Shown here: positions 27,654-36,340 of the stretch, one piece after another | Numbering within the stretch: the stretch's first letter is position 1 | How the letters are laid out: every line of letters begins with the position of its first letter | Assembly: GCF_039503195.1 (NCBI RefSeq) | Contig: NZ_JBCJKP010000001.1 | Span: 496,001-560,000, forward strand | Direction: 5' to 3' | From: Streptomyces mirabilis | GTDB taxonomy: Bacteria; Actinomycetota; Actinomycetes; Streptomycetales; Streptomycetaceae | Length of the DNA: 64,000 bases | Translations under genes and position numbers: made by a program | The notes under the pieces: generated by a model | What the model was told of the DNA's origin: nothing | What the model saw: the letters and a program-made list of their open reading frames with translations, nothing else | Database searches by the model: none

Positions 27654-27845
27654 CTAGTCGGTGTCCGTCGCCGCCAGCACGGCGATCCGGCGGCAGTCAC
27701 GGGAGAGTGCGGCTATGCCGTAGTCGGAGCCGATGTCGTTGTGGAACCAGTCCGTATCGGCCTCGAAGGGGAACCATGTGCTCTGCCTGGCATGGCGCTC
27801 CACCTCGTCCGCGTCCGCGCCCTCCGGAGCGCCGCTGAGATCTAC
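27654..27845 (-). pseudogene. C-terminal fragment of an unrecognised gene
   Basis: The minus-strand frame reads APEGADADEVERHARQSTWF, then TDWFHNDIGSDYGIAALSRD and VLAATDTD before TAG. The sequence is acidic and clearly protein-like, but a TGA closes the frame upstream and there is no start codon. The gene appears truncated next to the hairpin at 27859-27897. Confidence 0.45.
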
Positions 27846-27858
27846 CCGTAGCGGCCAT

Positions 27859-27897
27859 CACGCGATGCGTCACGGCACGCCTGGTGTGCCGCGACGC
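27859..27897. terminator. Long imperfect hairpin
   Basis: Arms CGATGCGTCACGGCA and TGCCGCGACGCATCG pair over 15 bases with one mismatch around a 9-base loop. It lies next to the truncated fragment and upstream of the FUSC-like gene. It could be a terminator or an element end. Confidence 0.45.
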
Positions 27898-28052
27898 ATC
27901 GCTGTGTTCATCGAGAACCGGATATCCTCCGAACGCATTTTGATCCTCAGTGATATTTGCGATGCAGAACATGCTCCAGGCTGATCAATCGGAGAAACGA
28001 TGGCCCCCTTCGATCGCATCGTCAGTCCAGCAACCGTGGTCGGAGGGAGCCG

Positions 28053-28622
28053 GTGAAGGCAGACCTACTGAAGGCGGCGCCTGTGAAGACGCTGAACTAT
28101 GCCGTGACGGTCGGCTTGGCCAGCCTGCTCAGCTATTGGCTGACCATCACCATCATGTCGGACGTCCACCTGTCACACGAAGACGGTCGACTCGGCGGTA
28201 TGTGTGCCGTGATCGCCACGATTTTTGTGCTGCGGGCGAGCCGGCAGAAGAGCCTCCATGCGGCGTTCGCCCGCATGTCGGCGACGCTCGTGAGCTTCGC
28301 GCTGTGTCTGGCCTACCTGGCGATCTGGCCCTTCCACCCCTGGGGCCTCGCTCTGCTTGTGGCGATCAGCGTGCTGATCCCCGGACTGATCGGCCAGCCC
28401 GACGCCGAGGTGACCGCGGCCATCAGCACCACGGTCATCATGGTCGTCGCAAGTCTCAGCCCGCAGGAGGCATGGAAGGAGCCGCTCCTGCGACTGGCCG
28501 ACACCATCATCGGTGTGGCCGCCGGTGTCGCTGTGGCGATCCTCCTGAACGAGATCGGCAGACGGAGGCGGGGAGCCCGCCGTTCTCAGCACGAAGGGCC
28601 GCAGGCAGATCCGCCAGGCTGA
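28053..28622 (+). CDS. FUSC-like / aromatic acid exporter family membrane protein
   Basis: A 189-residue protein with about five to six hydrophobic segments (for example TLNYAVTVGLASLLSYWLTI, SATLVSFALCLAYLAIW, LALLVAISVLIPGLIG, and IIGVAAGVAVAILL). The layout resembles the N-terminal membrane half of FusC/ArAE efflux proteins, with the terminal LADTIIGVAAGVAVAILLNE motif typical of that family. The GTG at 28053 has a GGAGGG site; the cytosolic domain is absent, as in short actinobacterial members. It is probably an exporter of aromatic compounds, but substrate evidence is lacking. Confidence 0.75.
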   Translation: MKADLLKAAPVKTLNYAVTVGLASLLSYWLTITIMSDVHLSHEDGRLGGMCAVIATIFVLRASRQKSLHAAFARMSATLVSFALCLAYLAIWPFHPWGLALLVAISVLIPGLIGQPDAEVTAAISTTVIMVVASLSPQEAWKEPLLRLADTIIGVAAGVAVAILLNEIGRRRRGARRSQHEGPQADPPG

Positions 28623-29011
28623 CCTCCTGAACATCGCCTCGCTCTCCGGGCGCCGCGTCGTTCGCCCTCCGCGCCACGCACGCCTCAGTCGTTGGCGACC
28701 CGGCATCGCGGGCCCTGCTCTCCCGGCCGGCCGCGCCGACGCCGAAACCATGGAGTTGTCACACCATTTCACGCAGGTGCGGTTCCCGTGACGTGCAGTC
28801 GCCACTAGTGTTTTCTTCTGCCCGACCCCCTCTTCGATCTCGGTTCCTCGATCTCAGCACTCAACGTTTCTGCCGGCGCTGGAGCCGACGCCGACGCGGA
28901 CTTCGATTCGCCCCGTCGACGTCATCATGGACGACTCCTGACGGCGGGAGGCGATGCCCACGATGGGCGCCGTCCGCCCGGACCGTCCCACCGCGCAGCG
29001 GAAGGTTCACC
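28623..29011. other. Intergenic stretch of about 390 bases
   Basis: No gene recognised. Four copies of short A/T-richer runs (GTATTGG, TTCGTCGTACC) near the right end suggest the MFS promoter region. Confidence 0.35.
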
Positions 29012-30337
29012 GTGACTCCGCGGCACTGGTTTCGTCGTACCGCACCGGATTTCCGCCGTAGCGTACGGGGACTTCGCCATACCGTATTGGTTCGGACGGA
29101 AACCGTCTCCTACCGTTCAGCCCTCCAGACCCCCGGCGCGACGGCCTTCTTCCTGGCCTCGGCTCCTGCCCGGGTCGGGGTGGCTATGGCCGGCCTCGGC
29201 ATCGTCTGGCTGGTCCATGCCGAGACCGGGTCGTTCGGGGTGGCCGGCCTGGTCACTGGCTCGTTCGCCGTGGCCGAGACCCTGACGGGCCCGCAGACGG
29301 CCCGTCTCATGGACCGTTTCGGACAACCGCGCGTCCTCATCCCCCTCCTGTGCGCTCATGCCGGTGCGATCGCCGCCCTGGTCGCGCTGACCCTGACGGG
29401 GGCGCCCGCGGTCCCGCTGATGGCGGCCGGCCTCGCCGCCGGGGCGACCATCCCGCAGTTCGGTGCGCTCTCCGCGGCCCGCTGGTCGGCCTTGCTGCAC
29501 GGCAGGGCCGAACTCACTCCGGCCTTCGCACTCGAAACGATCAGCAACGAAGCCGCCTTCCTCCTGGGTCCCACCCTCGCGGTGCTGACGGCGACCCAGG
29601 TGCACCCGGCCGCGGGTACGGTGCTGGCGGGGGCGCTCGTCGTCGGCGCCGGACTGGCCTTCGCGGCGCTGCGTCGTACGGCCCCGGCGCCCGCCCCGGA
29701 TCGTACGGCCGCCCGGGGCCCAGGCCCTCTGTTGACCCGCAACTTCGCCACCCTGCTGGCGGTCAACCTGGCCCTGGGCGTCTTCTTCGGCTCGATGCAG
29801 GTCTCGGTGAGCGCCTTCGCCGACGTTCACCACGCCGCCGCGGCAGCCGGGCTCCTGTACGGACTGATGAGTGCGGCGAGCCTGCTGGCGGGTCTGGCCT
29901 ACGGGCGACACCGCCGACACACCCCGCCCGCGGCCCAGCTGCCCCTGATCCTGACCTTTCTCGCCTGCGCATCGCTGCTGCCGCTCCTGGCCAACTCCCC
30001 CTGGCAGCTCGGCCTTGCCCTCCTGCTCCCCGGTGCGGGCATCGCTCCATGCATCATCGTCTCCTCGACGCTTGTCGAGTCGGTCATGGACCGGTCGGTC
30101 CTGACCCAGGCCTTCACCTGGACGAACTCCGCGAGCGCGGCGGGCATCGCCGTCTCTGCCGCCGCGGTCGGCCGACTCCTCGACGGTCCAGGCGGCCCAC
30201 GAGCCGGCTTCACCGTCCCCTTCCTCGCCCTGACCGCAACCGCGGCCCTGACCTGGTCCAGCCGTCATGCACTCACTCCGGGTACCACGGCATCCGGGCA
30301 GACGCCGTCGACCGGTAGTGGTCGGCCGCGGGGGTGA
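29012..30337 (+). CDS. MFS transporter
   Basis: A 441-residue major-facilitator protein with about twelve hydrophobic segments, beginning at AFFLASAPARVGVAMAGLGI and ending at FLALTATAALTWSS. The loop 2-3 motif region is TARLMDRFGQPRVLIPLL. I chose the GTG at 29012 because GGAAGG lies 6 bases upstream. A TTG at 29087 is the alternative and would remove a basic 25-residue leader. It is an exporter-type member; the substrate cannot be predicted. The downstream LysR remnant, separated by an ISAs1 remnant, may once have regulated it. Confidence 0.85.
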   Translation: MTPRHWFRRTAPDFRRSVRGLRHTVLVRTETVSYRSALQTPGATAFFLASAPARVGVAMAGLGIVWLVHAETGSFGVAGLVTGSFAVAETLTGPQTARLMDRFGQPRVLIPLLCAHAGAIAALVALTLTGAPAVPLMAAGLAAGATIPQFGALSAARWSALLHGRAELTPAFALETISNEAAFLLGPTLAVLTATQVHPAAGTVLAGALVVGAGLAFAALRRTAPAPAPDRTAARGPGPLLTRNFATLLAVNLALGVFFGSMQVSVSAFADVHHAAAAAGLLYGLMSAASLLAGLAYGRHRRHTPPAAQLPLILTFLACASLLPLLANSPWQLGLALLLPGAGIAPCIIVSSTLVESVMDRSVLTQAFTWTNSASAAGIAVSAAAVGRLLDGPGGPRAGFTVPFLALTATAALTWSSRHALTPGTTASGQTPSTGSGRPRG

Positions 30338-30339
30338 TG

Positions 30340-30891
30340 TTGGTCCAGCCGGCGTAACGGCGTAGACCGTCTTCGTCTGGACGTCGCCCGTCTTGGTGTT
30401 GACGCGGCGTCGCTTGATCTCGACGGCTCGGAGGGCGTGGGGAAGAGGCTTGGAGGGCGTGGGGAAGAGTGGTCCGGCTTGGACGGTGCACACCTTCAGC
30501 CGTAGGGCCCCGCGTCGGCGGTGACGACCACGGCGCGCAGGTCGAAGCGGGCCAACAGCAGGGGGAACACCGGGATCTCGTTGCTTTTGGCCGCTACTTG
30601 GCGCTGGGCGATGACGGTCCGGCTGCCGTGCAGGGCGGCAGCCGGCAGGTGGACCGCCGTTTTGCTGCCGGTGCGCGAACCGCGCACCGCCTCCCCGCCC
30701 GGGTCGAGTCCGGCGCGGACCTCCGGAGGGGTGTCCGCTGCGTACCGAGCGGTCTGCGCGAGGAAGCGGGCTTCGCCGAGCACCCGCGTCAGGCACAGGG
30801 CCGGCAGCACGCCGAGGTGGTACCGGCGCCCGCGCACACGGCGGGGATCAGGCACGGCGGCCGGCACCTCGGATTGGGATTCCCGGCTCAC
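30340..30891 (-). pseudogene. ISAs1-family transposase remnant
   Basis: The minus strand reads RRVRGRRYHLGVLPALCLTR through YAADTPPEVRAGL, then jumps to EAVRGSRTGSKTAVHLPAAA and RTVIAQRQVAAKSNEIPVFP. Past a stop, another frame has RAVEIKRRRVNTKTGDVQTK and TVYAVT. These are segments of an H-repeat/ISAs1 transposase in the correct order, with internal deletions and a frameshift. The element is inactive. Confidence 0.8.
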
Positions 30892-30906
30892 TGAAGCTTT
30901 CTCAAC

Positions 30907-31644
30907 GTGATGATTTCACCGATCGCCCTGGCGCAGTGCCCGCTGCGGCCGGCACTCCGTCTTTACACAGAGGATCTTGGGCCGCGCCTGTTCCAACTCG
31001 CGGTGCCCGCGCTCCACGCCCGCTTTCCCGCCATCCGGCTGGCCCCGCAACCGATGACGACTACCGCCCAGTTGTCCGAGCTCAGTGACCGCCGTCTCGA
31101 CCTCGGCTTCTGCTGGACCGCCCAGCACCCTCCCGAGCTGGCCTCTCTGCTGGTGGCCCGCGCACCGCTCGTGGTCGCACTCGCCGCCGGTCATCCCCTC
31201 GCGGCCCCGGACACGATCGACCCCGTCCAGCTGTCCCACCAACCCCTTGTCATCGTCGAGCGCGAGGTCAACCCCTGGCTGCACGATCACTTGGTCAGCC
31301 AGCTCGAGTCCCGCGGTGCCACGGTGACCGTCCACCGCGAGATCTCCAGCCTCGACCGGCTCCTCCCCATGGTGCTCACCGGCTCGGCCATCGGCCTCAC
31401 CATCACCAGCGCAGCCGCGGCAAGGCCCTTCGCGGGAATCGTCTACCGCCCCTTCACCGACCCGAGCTCCTACGCCGACCACCGCATCGTCTGGCGCCGC
31501 GACAACACCGACCCCGCCGTCACCGCGCTCGTCGACATCGTCCGCGAGCTGCGCGACACAGCGGCCTTCCTCCCGCCCGAAGTCCCCCACGCATCCGACA
31601 TGCCACACCGCGGCAGTACCACCGGCGGCGTGAGGCCGGACTGA
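30907..31644 (+). pseudogene. LysR regulator lacking its DNA-binding domain
   Basis: A 245-codon frame consisting only of the LysR substrate-binding domain. It begins near RLYTEDLGPRLFQLAVPALH, with the two-lobed alpha/beta pattern (LDLGFCWTAQHPPELASLLV and GSAIGLTITSAAAARPFAGI). The N-terminal winged helix of about 60 residues is absent, and ISAs1 sequence lies immediately upstream. It is either a dead regulator or an orphan ligand-binding protein if a new start is used. No convincing start with a ribosome site was found. Confidence 0.65.
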
Positions 31645-31704
31645 CCGAATGCGGTGGCGGCGGCAACGACTCGCCGGTTCCCGGCAGCCCCAAAGCTGCT
31701 GAAA

Positions 31705-31745
31705 ATGAGGGGCCGGTACGCGGGTTGCGCGTACCGGCCCCTCAT
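31705..31745. terminator. Perfect 17-base-pair hairpin
   Basis: ATGAGGGGCCGGTACGC and its exact complement flank a 7-base loop (GGGTTGC). It sits between convergent genes, the LysR remnant and the surface-protein gene, and has A-rich sequence on the left. It is the strongest terminator candidate in the window. Confidence 0.8.
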
Positions 31746-31766
31746 GTGTGTTCATCCGCCGCGAGG

Positions 31767-34046
31767 CTACTCCTGGGCGGTCTTGCGGCGGCGCATCCAC
31801 CACACGAGCGCCCCACCGGCCACGGCGAGGGCGGCGGCGATGCCCGAGATCAGGCCGATCGGGGAGTCGTTGCCGGTGTGCGCGAGGTCACCGCCCGGCT
31901 CGCTGGGTGCGGGCGTGGCGGGTGGCGGGGTGCGCGTGCTTCCGCCGCCTCCGGCGCTGTGGGTCGGGGTGGGGGTCGGCTTACCCGTGTGCGTCGGTGT
32001 CGGGGTCGGCGTGGGTGTGGGTGTGGAGGTGCCGGTGTCGTCGGCGGCCGTGTTCGCGCCGAGGAGGACCCGTCCCGTCATGTCGGTGTTGTCGGTGAGG
32101 GTCTTCACGCTGGTCTGCGCCTGTCGGGGCAGGTAGCGGTGCTGGGCGGTGAAGCGTGCCTTGCTGACGTTGTGCTTGGGCTGCTTGGACAGGTCGACGC
32201 CGCCCACGAGGTAGACCTGGACGGTGCCGTTCGCAGGAATCTTGTACTCGAACTCGCCGTGGGTGTAGATGTACCGGTACTTGTTGAACAGGGCCTCGCG
32301 GGTCCAGTTCTGGTTGGGCGCGCGCAGCGGCCAGCGGGAGACGTCACCACTGTTGATGATCTTGTGGTAGTCGGTGGGCGCCTTGGCGTCCTGCTGGCGA
32401 ATGTACTCGGCCGCGACGCGGGCGGTGTAGACGCGCCGCAGGTCGGCGTACTGGGGTGCGGTGTTGATGGTCTTCTCCACCGCGGGGACGATCATCTGGT
32501 CGATGACGCGCTGTGCCGCCTTGGTCTCGGCCTCGTTCGGGGTGCAGATCGGCGTGCCAGGGCCGGGAGTGATCGTGGTCTGCGCGGTCGACTTCAGACG
32601 CAGCGGAGTGTCAAGGATGTAGATGCCGCCGTCCTGCTCGCGGACCTGCGCGGTCTTCGGCTCGATCCAGTTGCGCAGGCCGGGCATGCACGGGTAGCCG
32701 TTCTGCTTGGGCAGGGCCGCCCAATAGCGTTTGCCGAGGTCGGTATCGGGGTCCATGGCCTTGTAGAAGTCGTGCTTCATCTGGAGGTCTGCTTCCAGGA
32801 GCACGCGGCCGGCGTCGGTCTTGCCGAACTTGGCGTCCATGATGCGGTCCGGCTCGTCCGGGTTGAGGTTGACCCAGAACTTGTCGGGGCTCAGGGCGAG
32901 CCAGGTGAAGAACGCGTCCGAGATGAGCTGGGCCTTGGCCTTGCCTCCCCATCCGGACTTCTCGGTGGGGTCTTCGTTCGCGTCGAACGCGAAGTCGACG
33001 CCCTTGCCCTTGACCGGCTTGCCGATGTACTTCAGGTCCAGGGTGGAGAAGTCGACGCCGCCGGGGCCACGGGGCAGACCACCCGGGTTGGCTACGTTCC
33101 TGCGGTTCAGGTATTCCGCCATGTCCTTCGGGGTGGGCCGCGACTCGCGGATCAGGTCGGTGGCGCCGCCGCGGGTGGTGCCGGACTGGCCCAAAGGCTC
33201 CAGCAGACTGCTCGTGGCGCGCTGTCCGCCCTTGGGGGCGAGCTCCACGCGGTCGGAGCGGTAGTTGTACTCGGTGACCCGGTCCCCAGCGATCTGGCGC
33301 ATGTCTCCCAGGAACTTCTTCGCGTCGGCCTTCTGGGGCTCGGCGAAGACGAACTTGGCCCGGCTGTCCTTCCAGTTGGGGTCCTTGGCCCATGCCAGGT
33401 CCTTGGGGATTTCTCTACGGTCCGGGCTGCCGTTGGACTTGATCTCCAGGATCTGCTTAGTGCGCGTGTTGAAGGCGTCGAGCTTGCGCCGGTAGGTCTT
33501 GCCGGTGTCGGGGTCCTTGAACTCGACCTCCTTCTGGCAGATCCAGTCCGGTCCGACCAGCCCGTGATCCTTGATCACCTTCCGTTCGAAGGCCTTGCCG
33601 CGGGGGTCGTTCCCGGAGTTCGTGATGAACTTCGCGTCCCGGTAGTCCTCGAACTTGGGGTATTTGTCCTTCTGTTGGAGCCACCTCCACCAGACCCGGT
33701 CAGGCTGTGTCGCCGGGGCCTTGGTCAGCTGCGACAGTGCGGCTTCCTTGGCGGCGGACGGCGGCCCGAGACCGTCCCACTCCTTGGCAGGGTTGACGTA
33801 CTCGTATTCGTCCCACTGGGACTTCGCGCGGGAGGCGTCGAACTCCGGCAGAGCAACGGTCGGGCTGGTGCTGCTGGGCAGGCCGTACAACTCGTCACAG
33901 CGCTTGCCCGGGTCCAGCGGCTTCGGTGCAGCGGTCGCCAAGGTGATTCCGGGAAGCCCGGTGAGGGCCATGACCGAAGCGCACGCGAGTGCGACGGCCG
34001 ACCGGCGCAGCGCACGCAACCGCCGGTTGCGTATGGGTTTTGGCAC
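31767..34046 (-). CDS. Sortase-anchored surface protein with a PD-(D/E)XK-like motif
   Basis: A 759-residue exported protein. Residues 1-40 are a signal peptide (VALACASVMALTGLPG, cleavage near TAAP). Residues 145-235 look like a restriction-endonuclease fold: GKAFERKV with Glu154, KLDAFN with Asp190, and ILEIKSN with Glu201 and Lys203, the spacing of a PD-(D/E)XK site. Residues 380-470 hold FWVNLNPDEPDRIMDAKFGK and TDAGRVLLEADLQMK, a conserved motif I cannot name. A Thr-Pro-rich stalk covers about 670-720. LAHTG at 721-725, a hydrophobic segment and RRRK form a class E sortase signal. It is predicted to sit on peptidoglycan. Nuclease activity is inferred only. Confidence 0.82.
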   Translation of the reverse strand: MPKPIRNRRLRALRRSAVALACASVMALTGLPGITLATAAPKPLDPGKRCDELYGLPSSTSPTVALPEFDASRAKSQWDEYEYVNPAKEWDGLGPPSAAKEAALSQLTKAPATQPDRVWWRWLQQKDKYPKFEDYRDAKFITNSGNDPRGKAFERKVIKDHGLVGPDWICQKEVEFKDPDTGKTYRRKLDAFNTRTKQILEIKSNGSPDRREIPKDLAWAKDPNWKDSRAKFVFAEPQKADAKKFLGDMRQIAGDRVTEYNYRSDRVELAPKGGQRATSSLLEPLGQSGTTRGGATDLIRESRPTPKDMAEYLNRRNVANPGGLPRGPGGVDFSTLDLKYIGKPVKGKGVDFAFDANEDPTEKSGWGGKAKAQLISDAFFTWLALSPDKFWVNLNPDEPDRIMDAKFGKTDAGRVLLEADLQMKHDFYKAMDPDTDLGKRYWAALPKQNGYPCMPGLRNWIEPKTAQVREQDGGIYILDTPLRLKSTAQTTITPGPGTPICTPNEAETKAAQRVIDQMIVPAVEKTINTAPQYADLRRVYTARVAAEYIRQQDAKAPTDYHKIINSGDVSRWPLRAPNQNWTREALFNKYRYIYTHGEFEYKIPANGTVQVYLVGGVDLSKQPKHNVSKARFTAQHRYLPRQAQTSVKTLTDNTDMTGRVLLGANTAADDTGTSTPTPTPTPTPTHTGKPTPTPTHSAGGGGSTRTPPPATPAPSEPGGDLAHTGNDSPIGLISGIAAALAVAGGALVWWMRRRKTAQE

Positions 34047-34253
34047 GTGATGTCCCCGTGGGGGCCCAGTAGGGCATGGGGTGTTCGTGGCGCCAGGGGC
34101 CCCCGTGGTCGATGTGGCGCCGACGAACGGAGCTCACGCTAGACACACGCGCGTATCGGCCGTAGCCGATACACGGTTCGACAACCGGGTCAACTCTCCT
34201 TCTCCACAGGACCGTTACATCCGGATCGCGGGCTGCGGCATACGCTCGGCGGC

Positions 34254-34964
34254 ATGAGTCCCGTATCCCCCGGAACGCAGGTGAATCCCCGTCACAGCGG
34301 GCACGCGCATCTGGTCATCGTCCATCCCCCCTTCGCGGCCCCGCTCCGGCCCAACGAGCGTCCGTCTGCCACTGCCCACGACCCGGCGGTGGCCAGCGCT
34401 GCGGTGCTGTCCCTGTCGACCGTCTCAGCGATCCACCACGAGTACGCTCCGTCCCGGCTGGGGCATCCTGGAAGCCCGGCCAAGCGGGAAGAGCTGGACG
34501 GCGTACGCGCGGCCGCGTGGGGCTCCACGGTGAAGATCAGTGACCCGGCGCTTGTCGAAGACGGGGTGATGGCCACTGCTTTGGAGGACGAGTTCCAGGC
34601 GCAGAGGAAGAAGCATCCGGACGCCCGGATCGTCGCTGTCTGCGAACGCGACTTCGGCGCCTCGTACACGAAGATCCTCGTTGCTGTGCCCGGTACCCCG
34701 GATCTGATGGTCGAGGGCTTCGACGAGCTGGAGATCACCGGCGACCCGCGTGCCACGCTGGCCGCTGCGGGGATCGACCTCGACCCGTTGGGTGAGGGAT
34801 ACGACATCAGCGATGAAGGGTTCTTCGACTACGACGGCTTCCTCCATATGCTCACCGGCGGCGCCCTGTCCGTCTACGCGGATGAGGACCGCTTCGAGTC
34901 GGCGTTCGTTGTCGACCGGAGCGAGGAGGGCGAGAACAGCATCTGCGAGGTCTGGTTTCCGTAG
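34254..34964 (+). CDS. Acidic hypothetical protein, DUF6333-like
   Basis: A 236-residue cytosolic protein. The start carries HAHLVIVHPPFAAPLRPNER, the middle VKISDPALVEDGVMATALED, and the C-terminal half is very acidic (DPLGEGYDISDEGFFDYDGF). The HPPF and ISDPAL motifs resemble the Streptomyces family I recall as DUF6333; this is from memory and not checked. The gene is divergent from the surface-protein gene, with 207 bases between the starts, so joint regulation is possible. Whether it acts with that protein is unknown. Confidence 0.65.
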   Translation: MSPVSPGTQVNPRHSGHAHLVIVHPPFAAPLRPNERPSATAHDPAVASAAVLSLSTVSAIHHEYAPSRLGHPGSPAKREELDGVRAAAWGSTVKISDPALVEDGVMATALEDEFQAQRKKHPDARIVAVCERDFGASYTKILVAVPGTPDLMVEGFDELEITGDPRATLAAAGIDLDPLGEGYDISDEGFFDYDGFLHMLTGGALSVYADEDRFESAFVVDRSEEGENSICEVWFP

Positions 34965-35260
34965 CAGGCACCGAGGGTGCGACCACCGGAGGTCTTGCGA
35001 CGGAGGACAGAGCCCCGCCGGAGCACCGTCGTCCACGCACTCACGCGCGCCTCCGACGGACCCGTCTCGCCCGACAGCGGACGGGACGGAACCGCCCACG
35101 GCCTCGGCGAAGTCCACCGGCCGCAGCTGTCATTCCGCGTGTTCTTGGAGCGCTACCGGAGCTGGCTCGCCTCTGCCCCAGCGCGAGCTGATCACCTGGT
35201 CTCGGGCGTCTTCGCCGCCACCGCGCTCAACATCATCCGCATCGACCGATGGCTGACTGC
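34965..35260. other. Possible transposase tail
   Basis: The + frame near 35130-35260 reads ARADHLVSGVFAATALNIIR, which resembles the C-terminal end of transposases of the IS1182/IS5 type. It directly precedes the first TnpB-associated repeat. Too short to be certain. Confidence 0.35.
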
Positions 35261-35856
35261 GGCTGCGACGCGGAGTGTTGCGGTGCCGGGTGGGGTGGGC
35301 GCGGAGCGCCCGCAGGGCTGCCGGTGGAGCCGGGGAATGCTTCGTCCGGGCCGGTGTTGCCCGCACGACGGCGGTGCAGCAGTGCGGAAGTGTTCGGGTG
35401 GGGCTGGGTTGGGCTGATGGGGTCGGGGTTGTCGGTGGTGGGTGTTGGCGTCCGGATCATGCAGCTTCGGTATGCCTTCCGTCTCGACCCGGGGTCCGGT
35501 CAGCGCGTTGCGCTGGCGCGGGCGTTGGGGTGTGCGCGGGTGGTGTACAACGACGCGGTCGCCGCCCGGGAGCGGGCCCGGCGGGAGGGTGCTGCGTTTC
35601 CGAGTGCGGGCGTGCTGTCGAAGACGCTGATCACCGAGGCGAAGCGGAGCCCCGGGCGGCAGTGGCTGTCCGAGGTGTCGGCAGTCATCCTGCAGCAGGC
35701 GCTGCGGGACGTGGAGCGTGCCTACTCCAACTTCTTCGCCTCGGTGAAGGGCGTCCGGAAGGGGGCACGGGTGGGGGCGCCGCGCTTCAGGTCGAAGCGG
35801 GATGCCCGACAGGCGATCCGGTTCACCGCGAAAGATCACCGAGGCGGGGCGGCTGC
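35261..35856 (+). repeat. Copy 1 of a 0.6 kb duplicated TnpB-containing segment
   Basis: This segment is nearly identical to 52382-52980. It includes about 190 bases upstream of tnpB and the first third of the gene. The right end is lost at about 35856, where transporter-like sequence begins. It has an 11-base deletion relative to copy 2 at about 35831. Confidence 0.85.
35459..35856 (+). pseudogene. Truncated TnpB (IS200/IS605-IS607 type), copy 1
   Basis: The frame starts MQLRYAFRLDPGSGQRVALA and continues with ALGCARVVYNDAVAARERAR, the TnpB N-terminal helix-turn-helix domain, to about residue 125 (ARQAIRFTAK). An 11-base deletion then shifts the frame, and the gene ends abruptly. The RuvC catalytic residues and the zinc ribbon are absent, so it is inactive. 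Confidence 0.88.
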
Positions 35857-36048
35857 GTCACCGCCCTCGTGTCCGCCGTGCTGCCCGTGGCCGTGGGCCT
35901 GCTGCACGGCGAGCACCTGGGCGCCGCCGGGCTGATGGGCCTGCCGCTCGCGCTGGTCGCGGTGACCCTGGTCAGCGCCGGGTCGGCACGCCCGTCGCGC
36001 ACCGCGCTGCTGTCTGCCTTCGGCGCGGGTGGCAGCATCCGGCCGTAG
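35857..36048 (+). pseudogene. Fragment of an EamA/DMT-family transporter
   Basis: The + frame reads ALVSAVLPVAVGLLHGEHLG, then MGLPLALVAVTLVSAGSARP and a TAG. This is two membrane segments of a drug/metabolite transporter, joined directly to the truncated tnpB. Confidence 0.6.
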
Positions 36049-36340
36049 GGCGGCTGATCGACGGCGACGGGGGCGTGGTCGCCGTCGGGACTACACAGCC
36101 GTCCAGTTCACCTGCCGCACCCACATCATTGCTCACCGTCTTCGGCGACTACGCGTTCATCCCCGGCCCCTGGCGCGCCCCAGCCGGCAGCCCGCCCACC
36201 GACGGCGTCCCCACCAGCCACGCGGCCAGGGCCTCGACGTGCCCACCGCCCTCCAGCAGCGCCGCCGCCTGGAACCGCATCGGACCCTGGAAGCCCTGAC
36301 CCGCGCCCATCCGCACCCACACAGGAACGGAACACCGCCC
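36049..36340. other. Short remnant region before the B3/4 gene
   Basis: A + frame near 36135-36175 reads SLLTVFGDYAFIPGPWRAPA, reminiscent of the start of PaaX-type regulators, but it stops being coherent. No complete gene. Confidence 0.35.

Noticed and set aside
31725..34142. Open + strand frame of about 800 codons opposite the surface-protein gene
   Set aside because: Antisense shadow; the minus-strand protein has a signal peptide, catalytic-like motif and sorting signal.
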